NCBI RefSeq assembly: GCF_000715075.1
Contig: NC_134095.1
Location: 61,314,419-61,378,418 of the forward strand
Origin: Nicotiana tabacum
Lineage: Eukaryota > Streptophyta > Magnoliopsida > Solanales > Solanaceae
Reading direction: 5' to 3'
Length of the DNA: 64,000 nucleotides
Shown here: positions 55,830-64,000 of the stretch, in pieces
How positions within the stretch are numbered: position 1 is the first letter of the stretch
How the letters are laid out: each line of letters begins with the position of its first letter
Made by a program: the position numbers and the translations under genes
The notes under the pieces: model-generated
Told to the model about the DNA's origin: nothing
The model's input: only the letters and a program-made list of their open reading frames with translations
The model's database searches: none

Positions 55830-57671
55830 TGTCACACCTTCTTTTTACCGTCCTGATGGTATATGAGAGTTTTTTTCAATTAAAGTGACATTACTCGATA
55901 TAAAATTATTTAATTTATTTCAGAGGCGCCACTTGAAATATTTTATTTGGTGTCCCAAGTCACCGGTTTATTTTAAATCCCAAATCGAGGAAATTTCGAC
56001 TTTCCTTTTTGAAGTCTACGAACCAGAAATTCTAAGTAAGGAATTCTGTTAACCCGAGAGAAGGTGTTAGGCATTCCCGGGTTCCGTGGTTCTAGCACGG
56101 TCGCTTAGCAATTTATACTTGGCTTAAATTGTTTAACTACTCATTTTTAGGACCTATGTGCATTTATCTCTTTATCACTTTTAAATCACTTGAATTATTC
56201 GTAATTAAAGAATTGAGTTACGCGTACATATATTCTTTTCTTTTGGCGCGTCAAAATCATATCACGCGAACGTGTCCATAATTAATAACGCTTTGTTTAT
56301 TTATTTAAGAAAATTTGGTTGAAGTTGCGCGAACGCATCCCTTGATTTATTTTTAGAACTAAAATCGCAATTATATTACGCGAACGTATACATAATCACA
56401 ATACTAGTCTAAATCGAGCCTAAAACAAACTACGATTATTCAAAATTGTTATTTCCTACAGCTGGGTTACTGTGAGATATTTAGTGATAACGCATTGATT
56501 AGTAGAGTAGAGGTATTATGAATTAAAGCCTAAGTGAATACTCAACAAGTATCTTCCACAAATTAAAAGAAACGTTGGTTGGCAGGTGAGGCCCAAAACG
56601 CAGAATCTATAGGCAATATTAATCCTGCGCCTATGAGTCTTCAAGGCTCCCATTTTTGTTCTGCCTCTTTTGCTGGGCCAACCCTTTAGGCCCAACAGTA
56701 TTTGTGTCTGGCTTAGCCGAGTATCTTGATTTGTTCACAATAGAAATTATGAAATCAACTTGACATGATAAAATTGCATATGAAATCAAACATATCGTGT
56801 TATGATTGTTCTTTAATACACACACAAATCTGTAACATCTTATCTTACAAATCAGGCTATGTAACGAAACCGATGAACATAGGTTTGCATAGTGAAATAC
56901 CTTTCAAACTAAGTTAAATCTAGCATTTATAATTATGGATACTTCCAGTTCCAGTTTTACACGATTAATGATTCTTAACGAGACCACACGATCAACTTGT
57001 TCTTTAAATACAATTTTTATCACAAAGAAACCAGATTCAAGCATAAAAACTTATAGTCTACATTTGGCCTATGATTGGAGATTACAACACTACCATGGAA
57101 TCCAATTCATAAAGAAACTAAAGAGTTGACAGTAAACAAAGTAGGAAAAATGGTTTGTCAATTACACATAATGCATTTCTTCAACATATTTTGTAGGTAA
57201 AAAGCTAGAGAATACTTATAGTTAATGCTTTTAAAAATAAGTGCAGAACCAACACAAAGCAAACAAATAAAGCGACCATAAATGACAAAGTATTCAAGTT
57301 CTGAATCCCCTTTTTAATCCAACTTTTCACCTCAATTGTTTTTCCAAACTCAGTCCTTAAGCCTATTTTTTTAGTAAAACAAACAACACATATGTAATTT
57401 TTGGATTAATTAGACTGATTTAAGAGATACCTTAGAGAAAATCTTACACGCACGCACACTCCATAATAACAGCGGATCCTAGATCAAAAACAATAACAAA
57501 AGAGAAGACAAAATCGAAATTCCATAGCAAATGAACAAATTCTAAAAAAAAAACTCGACAACTTTATTCATTTGGTGAAAGAATAAGACATCAATTTTAG
57601 AACTAACCTGGTAGAACAAATAAAAGCTTGAATGAACCGACTAAAAATTGAGACCAACTCGGCCAAAGCGT

Positions 57672-57897
57672 AGCAGAAGTTTAGCAATCAACAACAACCA
57701 GCAAATCCCGAAACAGAAGAAGAAAAACTCGAAACAACTAAGCTCTACAAACTCCCACTTTTACTTTAATCCAAACCCATTCTTAGCAGAAGTTTAGCAA
57801 TCAACAGCAACCAGCAAATCCTGAAACAGAAGAAGAAAAACTCGAAACAACCAAGCTCTACAAACTCCAACTTTTACTTTAATCCAAACCCATTCTT
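57672..57897. repeat. 113-bp tandem duplication in Ogre LTR
   Basis: AGCAGAAGTTTAGCAATCAAC starts at 57672 and 57785, and the two 113-bp copies differ at only a few bases. The lone extra copy suggests recent slippage. Confidence 0.88.
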
Positions 57898-58180
57898 GGC
57901 GCAAATCCAGAATAAAAAAAATGCTAAAATAAACATTTTTTTTTTGCTTTTCTCTGATATTTTCTTTTGGAAAATGAAACTCGAACGAGGAAACAAAAAA
58001 AAAATCTCAGACCATTTTTCCTTGTGTATCTTTCAGAAAAAAATGACAAAGAAGACTGAAGAAGAACAAAGAAAAGAAAACCTGAAGGAAAAGTGACGAA
58101 AAAAAACTAGAAATGGACTGATTTTTCTGAAACTTTTCTCCGAATTTTTCTCTTAATCCTCTCTAACAAATAAATTTACC

Positions 58181-58192
58181 TCATATATATAG
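58181..58192 (-). promoter_or_regulatory. TATA box of Ogre LTR
   Basis: The minus strand reads CTATATATATGA, about 970 nt into the LTR, the only clear TATA in this orientation. Confidence 0.5.
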
Positions 58193-59156
58193 CCTTTAAG
58201 AAAATCTCAAAATATATGCCCAAAATCCGAAAATCCCTCAAGCTTTTTGAACAATTTTGGGACAAATGGAGGGCGTGGATTGATTCACATCTATCCACGA
58301 CTCCCATTCGTCCAGCAACAGTCCTTTTGAATCCGAAATCGTGCGATTTGGGAGATAAAATTCGTACCCCTCTCTGACAAAACTGTTGGGAATCAAATGA
58401 CGTGGAGGGGGGACCATTTTGAGCGAACTCGGGTGAGTGATGGTGACTCAAGGTGCGGAAGATGCTGAACAGTAGACTCGGCGCCGCTTATGATTTCTCT
58501 AGGTTTGGGGTTCAAATGGGGGAAAAAATTATAAGAAGGGTTTTATATTAAGAGCAAACGGGCGGGTCGTTTTGGCGGGTTAACCCGAATTGGGCTGGGT
58601 GGTAGGAAGGTATTTGGGGCTTGTTTTAATGGATTTAAGAGGGAAAATGTTCTGGCCAGATTTGAGGACATTGAAAATGGCCCAATTGCACCAAATGAAA
58701 CTCTTTTTTCCCATTCCTTTTAATTCTAATTCCCTTTCCTTTTCCTTTTCTTCTTTTTTTAATTAAAAACCAAATAATTAAAAATTCCTAAATTATCTAA
58801 AAAATGTGTAATTGAAGTAATTAACTAATTATGAACATTACTTAAATCTATATTAAAAGTGGAAAATCAATAAACTAAACATTAAAGACAAAAAATGCAA
58901 AAATGATCTATTTTTTTGTGATTTTAAAATTTATAAGACAAATAATTACAGATTAATTCTAAAAGTGTAAAAACAAATCCTAAATGCAATGCATGATATT
59001 TTTGGTATTTTCTTGGTTTAAATAAAATTTAAACAATCAAGAAAAAATGTAAACAATCTACAAAAATTCCTAAAAAATGGCAAATAATTAAAAAAAAATC
59101 TACTTTCTTAGATTTTGTAGGAGTATTTCACGCATGGCAAAAATCACATGCTCACA

Positions 59157-59174
59157 GCTGCCCCTCTTTGCTTG
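59157..59174 (-). other. Polypurine tract, Ogre element
   Basis: The minus strand reads AAGCAAAGAGGGGCAGC immediately before TGTGAGC. AAAGAGGGGCAGC is a typical Ogre-type tract. Confidence 0.8.
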
Positions 59175-59287
59175 AAAACACAAAGGATTTTCGGGCAAAG
59201 ATAAAATAAGCAATTACGAGGGATTTTTGCCCGTTTGAAACTCCATGAGAAGCATTTTCTGAAAGAGTCTGACCGAACATTGCTTCA

Positions 59288-59340
59288 GAGGTTGCCTACA
59301 TATCCTTAGCTATAAAGGAATCAGGTCAGTGTAGTTGTAG
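59288..59340. repeat. GGTTGCCTACATATCC motif, copy 1
   Basis: GAGGTTGCCTACATATCC followed by GGAATCAGGTCAGTGTAG. A related copy (GGCTGCCTACGTATCC...GGAATCAAGTCGAACATAG) is at 62308-62352. From memory this motif is very common in Solanaceae repeats. Confidence 0.65.
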
Positions 59341-59924
59341 AAGTTTCGGTAGCTGGGACTACCAGAGAGCTGTGATTTTACTGTTGCTGCTACTGCTACT
59401 GCTTGTTGAACTTCTTATTACACCAAAAATGGAAAATAAAAGCTAAACTAGCTAAGCATGTCAACTACGAGTTACAAGATTCCTATCTATAAATCTCTTG
59501 AAGCTTGATCTTGAGTCTTAGCTGGTTCTTGCTGTGGACTCCGATCTGAATCTTGATGCTCGTCAGCTGTAGGTGCTGGTTCATTCTTCAACTTTGGATC
59601 AAGGCGGGACATGCGAAGCTTGTGACTTCAATCATATCTTGAGCAATCCGCATCTTTCTCTGCTTCCGCACTTTGAGTTCAGTTCTTTTTTTTGTTCTTT
59701 TTCTTCTTTTCTTTATCTTGGATTGAGACTCATCCTTTTGGTCATCTCGAATCCTGTGCCTCGAGGTCAATCCTGCTCAGACACCAAAACAAATAAACGA
59801 ATAAAAATTTTCTACCCCAGTTTTCAGTAGGAAAATTTCGTGAGTTATTTATAACAAAAGTTTGAACTGTTCTTTTTTTTAAGGTGGTACAATAAAGATT
59901 GTGTATGTTTAGGAGGAGGAGATT

Positions 59925-60995
59925 AGAGAATGGAGCCCTACATTTAAAATATCAACTCAGGGATTGGAACCCTAATGTTGGCAATAAAGGCGACTGGGAA
60001 TGGGGGCCCTATGTCTAAAAATCTCAACTCAAGGATTGGAGCCCTAATGTTGGAAAAAAGCGACTAGGGATTGGAGACCCTATGTCTAAAAATCTCAACT
60101 CGGGGATTGGAGCCCTATTGTTGGCAAAAGGCGACTAGGGAATGGAGGCCCTAAAAAATCTCAACTCAGGGATTTGGGCTCTAATGTTAGCAAAAAGGCG
60201 GCTAGGGAATGGAGGCCGTATGTCTAAAAGCTCAACTCAGAGATGGGAGCCCTAATGTTGGTAAAAAGGCAACTAGGGAATGGGGGCCCTATTCTAAAAT
60301 CTCAACTCAGGTATTGGAGCCCTAATGTTGGCAAAAGGTGACTAGGGAATGGAGGCCCTATGTCTAAAATCTCAAACTCACGGATTGGAGCCCTAATGTT
60401 GGCAAAAGGCGACTAGGGAATAGAGGCCCTATGTCTAAAAAATCTCAACTCAAGGATTGGAGCCCTAATGTTGGTAAAAAAAAAGGGCGACTAGGGAATG
60501 GAGGCCCTATGTCTAAAATCTCAACTTAGAGATTGGAGCCCTAATGTTAGCAAAAGGCGACTAGGGAATGGAGGCCCTTTGTCCAAAAATCTCAACTCAC
60601 GGATTGGAGCCCTAATGTTGGCAAAAGGCGACTAGGGAATAGAGGCCCTATGTCTAAAAATCTCAACTCATGGATTGGAGCCCTAATGTTGGTAAAACAA
60701 AGGCGACTAGGGAATGGAGGCTCTATGTCTAAAATCTCAACTCAGGGATTGGAGCCCTAATGTTGGTAAAAAAAGGCGACTAGGGAATAAAGGCCCTATG
60801 TCTAAAATTCTCAACTCAGGGATTGTAGCCCTAATGTTTGTAAAAAAGGGACTAGGGAATGGAGGCCTTATGTCTAAAATCTCAACTCAGGGATTGGAGC
60901 CTTAATGTTGGTAAAAAAAAAGGCGACTAGGGAATGGAGACCCTATGTCTAAAATTCTCAACTCAGGGATTGAAGCCCTAATATTGGCAAAGCAT
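59925..60995. repeat. Tandem array of about 70-77 bp x 14-15 in the Ogre 3' UTR
   Basis: Units read GGCGACTAGGGAATGGAGGC, CCTATGTCTAAAATCTCAAC, TCAGGGATTGGAGCCCTAAT and GTTGGCAAAA. GACTAGGGA-type landmarks occur at about 59991, 60061, 60132, 60199, 60270, 60340, 60410, 60488, 60558, 60628, 60705, 60778, 60850 and 60925. Length varies mainly through the A-run. Tandem repeats in the 3' UTR are known for Tat/Ogre elements and can seed satellites. Confidence 0.92.
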
Positions 60996-61904
60996 AAAAG
61001 ATTGACATTGGAGATTCTAAACTACCATATTTTTGTTTGGATTTTCTTCTTTTTTTCATTTTTTCATTTCATTTTTTAATAAAATGCAGGAAAGAACTTG
61101 GAGGAAACTTCCCTTTTGGATTGATTATTTGATGCAAAGTTGTTTCTAGCTCTTGCGCATATTTTCCTTTTCGGCTGCACCTGCTTCTTGCACGGTTGCC
61201 TTGAATTGCACCTATTTCAATTTTTCAAATAAATAACAATTGTTAGTTTGAAATGGTGTTCAGTTTTGTGGCCTTGATTGCGTTGATCATTTGATCTCGA
61301 CCCACTCTTCTAGTAAGAAACTCTGCCGCTTGCTGATTTTCTGAAGATTGATCTCTCTTCTAAAATTGAGGAACACAACTTTTCCAATTTTCTCGGGACG
61401 GTTCAGTTGTACGGGGTTTTGGCCCTTTCACTTTATTCTACCTCTAGGGGCTTTTGACTTTGGATTTCTTTTCATTTTCAATAACTTTGATTTCAGAGCA
61501 TCGGCTAACATGGCCAGTCGGGATCGACTTGATGCACCCACTGAAGCTAAGTACTTTCTTTGGATTTGGCTTTTATTAAGCAGAACCCTGTAAGACCAAT
61601 CTTGCCACCTTTTCTTTGTATTAGTCTCGGAAAACAGAGTTAGCCCGAAAGGAATTCAAGGAAAAGTAAATAAAGGACAAGAAAATGAATTTAAGGAGAA
61701 GTGTCCCTTTCGGGGAGGAAGGAAGGACTTATCTGGGGTGCATGCAGACTTCAATAGACATGTCATGCTTCTTGGATTGGATACCCGACCTGTACAACTA
61801 TCCAACTTCTCATAAACCCATAGCGACCCATGTTTAAAAACTGAGAAACCTTGCCAGGACTCTTTCAATACTAATGGTGGTGAGATGTTCCTTCTTTTCG
61901 ATCA

Positions 61905-62090
61905 ATGGCGCCCTTTGCGGGTTTTCGCCAATAGACCTCTCTCATTTCTCTTCTCACCGTCGCCCTATAGTGCTCTTTACGAGTTTTCACTAACAAGACT
62001 CTCTCATTTTCAATTTCTTTGCTCATCATCGCCTTATGGTGCCCGTAGGTTTTCACCAATAAGACTCTCTCATTTTATTTTTCCTATCTT
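61905..62090. repeat. About 60-70 bp x 3 repeat in the Ogre 3' UTR
   Basis: TGGCGCCCTTTGCGGGTTTT, CGCCAATAGACCTCTCTCAT and variants occur three times with decay. A second, older-looking tandem family in the same UTR. Confidence 0.7.
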
Positions 62091-62307
62091 GATTGCATCG
62101 AATCTAAAAACTGTATTCTCTGATTTTGAAAACCTTTTGACGATTGATCGGAAGGACTTGAACAAGGTTTGGGTAAAAAGAATTCGGATCGAATTACAAC
62201 TTTGGAACCGTTCAGGTGGGATTTTTGCCGAACCATTATAACATCTTCCCCAATTTCACTTTTGGAGAATTTGGATTTTTATTTGGTGTGACTGAACCCC
62301 AAAGAGA

Positions 62308-62352
62308 GGCTGCCTACGTATCCTTTCGGAATCAAGTCGAACATAGTTCAGG
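62308..62352. repeat. GGCTGCCTACGTATCC motif, copy 2
   Basis: Partner of the motif at 59288-59340. The two copies bracket the main tandem array inside the 3' UTR. Confidence 0.65.
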
Positions 62353-62527
62353 GGAAAACATTTTTTTTTCATCATTTCATTTTTTTACAAGCCTCTTCGA
62401 GTTCCAAAGAGGGTAATGAAAGAAAGGTAACCGGCTCAAAGGGTTAGCAAAAAGATTGGAGTGTCTGGGGTAGCGAGAATGAAAGCCTTCGTCATACCAA
62501 TCGGACAATGCTATTGCTGCTGAAAGA

Positions 62528-63690
62528 TTAGACATAATACCTTTTGACTGCATCTGCATTCACAACTATTTCAGGGCCATTTCCCTCAATGTCTCCAAGA
62601 TATAATGCCCTTTTTGGCAACAATTTCCTGATAATGTATAGACCTTTCCAATTAGGAGAAAATTTTCCTTTTGCTTCCTGATGATGGGGGAGGATACACC
62701 TTAAAACAAATTGCCCCACTTCAAAATTTCTGGGCCGTACTTTCTTATTGTAGGCATAGGCCATTCTTTGTTGGTACAACTGCCCGTGGCAGACTGCGGC
62801 CATTCGCTTTTCATCAATCAGGGTTAACTGTTCCAGATGAATTTTGACCCACTTACTGTCTTCAATTTCAGCTTCAACAATGATCTGGAGAGAAGGGATT
62901 TCAACTTCTGTGGGTATTACGGCTTCAATTCCATAATCCAAAAGGTACGGGGTTGCTCCAATCGATATGCGCACCATAGTGCGATAACCCAACAATGCAA
63001 AAGACAACTTTTCATGTCACTGCCTGGAACTTTGAATCAACTTTCTCAAAATCTTTTTGATGTTCGTGTTTGCTGCTTCGACGGAACCATTGGCTTTAGG
63101 AAGATAGGGAGTAGAGTTCCAATACGTTATCTTGAATTGTTCACATATCTCCCCCATCAAATGACTATTCATATTTGCAGCATTATCCATAATGATAGTT
63201 GCAGAAATACCAAAACGGCAGATGAGGTTAGAATGCACGAAGTCTATTACAGCTTTCTTGGTGACAGATTTGAGAGTAATTGCTTCAACCCACTTTGTGA
63301 AGTAGTCAATAGCGACCAATATGAATCTATGTCCATTTGAAGATTTCGGCTCAATCGGCCCAATGACGTCCATGCCCCAGGCAACAAATGGCCAAGGTGC
63401 TGACATAGGATGCAGTTATGTAGGCGGCGTATGAATCAAATCACCGTGTACCTGACATTGATGACATTTTTGGACGAAACTGAAGCAGTTCTTTTCCATA
63501 ATGATCTACTAATAACCCGCTCGAAGGATTTTCTTTGCCAAAACATACCCGTTCATGTGGGGTCCGCACACTCCTGCGTGCACTTCATATATGATTCTTC
63601 CGGCCTCTTCGGCGTCAACACATCTTAACAAGTTGAGGTCCAGAGTTCTTTTGTACAGAACATCACCGCTCAAGAAGAAACCACTTGCGT
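62528..63690 (-). pseudogene. Integrase of the Ogre/Tat element
   Basis: On the minus strand the zinc domain (about 63660-63440) keeps HAGVCGPHMNG and CHQC but has two TAG codons after AGY. The core (63406-63017) keeps GMDVIGP, a DNAANMNS aspartate and NGSVEAANTNIKKILRK, so D, D and E are all present. A TGA at 63019-63017, where Trp is expected, separates it from the C-terminal domain (63007-62528: TPYLLDYGIEAVIPTEVEIP, QRMAYAYNKKVRPR, GKFSPNWKG). Integrase would insert the element DNA. Few lesions compared with A, B, C and D. Confidence 0.88.
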
Positions 63691-63747
63691 GCCGCCTAAG
63701 GGTTCTCTTTTGGTCACCGCTAGCCTGCTCAAGGTATTCTTTAGTTT

Positions 63748-64000
63748 TTAAAAACCTTTTGATGTCATGATACCATGGCTGAATATTTGGTTCTGTCTCA
63801 ACCGTATTACATAACCGTGCCTTCCCCAGATTTGGATTTCTAAGGGATCAATGCGGGCATTGCATGGGTATGGTAGCAACGAGGCTAAAGTAACAAGTGC
63901 ATCAGCTAGCTCATTGTGACAACGAGGGAAGTACCTGAACTCTACTAACTTGAACCGCCTGCTGTAATCCTCCAAATGTTGCATATAAGGAATAAGCTTG
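63748..64000 (-). pseudogene. RNase H C-terminal part of the Ogre/Tat element (partial)
   Basis: The minus-strand frame runs off the window with LEDYSRRFKLVEFRYFPR, then NELADALVTLAS, the terminal aspartate motif of retroelement RNase H, then IDPLEIQI, typical of Tat/Ogre before the integrase. The frame ends at 63748, and the linker to the zinc domain continues in another frame. Confidence 0.8.

Larger units (their letters stand above)
55830..59156 (-). repeat. 3' LTR of the Ogre/Tat element (3327 bp)
   Basis: On the minus strand it starts TGTGAGCATGTGATTTTT at 59156 and ends GGTGTGACA at 55830, giving TG...CA ends. It is preceded by the purine tract. A TATA box lies on the minus strand at 58192-58181. 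Internal direct repeats are at 57672-57897. No host gene is seen inside; the short frames are not coding. Confidence 0.75.
55830..64000 (-). mobile_element. Ogre/Tat-type Ty3/gypsy element, 3' part, minus strand (runs off window)
   Basis: Read on the minus strand: end of RNase H, integrase (63748-62528), a 3.35-kb 3' UTR with a large tandem array, purine tract (59174-59157) and a 3.3-kb LTR (59156-55830). A long repeat-bearing 3' UTR and this integrase sequence are typical of the Tat/Ogre branch. The 5' LTR, gag, protease and RT lie beyond 64000. The pol text has only scattered stops, so this copy is much younger than the Tat relic at 3141-27062. Confidence 0.82.

Noticed and set aside
55381..57129. 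Short plus-strand frames around the Ogre LTR as host genes
   Set aside because: All are about 60 codons, with no domains, and most lie inside the LTR on the opposite strand.
59925..60995. Regularly spaced repeats that could suggest a CRISPR array
   Set aside because: Units are contiguous with no unique spacers, the genome is a plant, and the array sits in the 3' UTR of an Ogre element.

Overview
The window is nuclear DNA of a flowering plant, almost certainly Solanaceae and most likely Nicotiana or a close relative. The evidence is a tRNA-derived SINE of the tobacco TS type with a (TTG)n tail, several chromodomain Ty3/gypsy elements with 2.6-3.1 kb LTRs, Tat/Ogre elements with tandem repeats in the 3' UTR, and Stowaway, hAT-like, CACTA and MULE DNA transposons. 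I find one plausible intact host gene, a single-exon C2-domain (SRC2-like) protein at 29146-29613. Nearly everything else is transposable element, much of it nested and broken. Clade names rest on motifs read by eye; no search was run.

Layout. 1-3140: AT-rich DNA with a Stowaway MITE (657-918) and a 5'-truncated LINE (1502-2904). 3141-27062: the broken remains of one Tat-type element (LTR 3' part, leader, gag). It is interrupted by chromovirus A (4313-20521, 5-bp target duplication aaaca/aaata), by an inverted 5'-truncated chromovirus LTR (20782-23790), and by a 2.9-kb CACTA element (24031-26977, duplication AGA) that itself carries a TS-type SINE. A block made of the Tat LTR plus the first 1.45 kb of the chromovirus LTR has been amplified beside the 3' LTR of element A (14201-16704 and 16705-19322). 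27063-27841: LTR 3' fragment holding a second Stowaway MITE. 28198-32460: gene island with the C2 gene, a degenerate MITE and a Tourist-like MITE rich in G-runs.

32461-39794: a chimera of an LTR of one chromovirus subfamily (B) joined to the integrase end and 3' LTR of another (C). 40385-42742: decayed MULE transposase gene, followed by 104-bp tandem repeats and a hAT-like MITE with an 8-bp target duplication. 44992-55073: chromovirus D with two similar LTRs and a perfect 5-bp target duplication (tcaag), but a mosaic, deleted interior. 55830-64000: the 3' part of an Ogre/Tat element on the minus strand (LTR, PPT, a 3' UTR with a 14-15-copy tandem array, integrase and the end of RNase H), running off the window.

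The most interesting observation is an architecture shared by five diverged chromovirus LTR families (A, B, C, D and the inverted LTR). It consists of a CpG-rich, often palindromic repeat array, a TATA-like box, a GTAAGT donor-like site about 91-109 nt later, a second donor-like site (usually GAGGTAAGT) about 500-525 nt after the TATA, a minisatellite whose sequence differs in each family, and an acceptor-like TGTGCAG or equivalent about 720-1230 nt after the second donor. I infer a candidate intron inside the LTR leader region.
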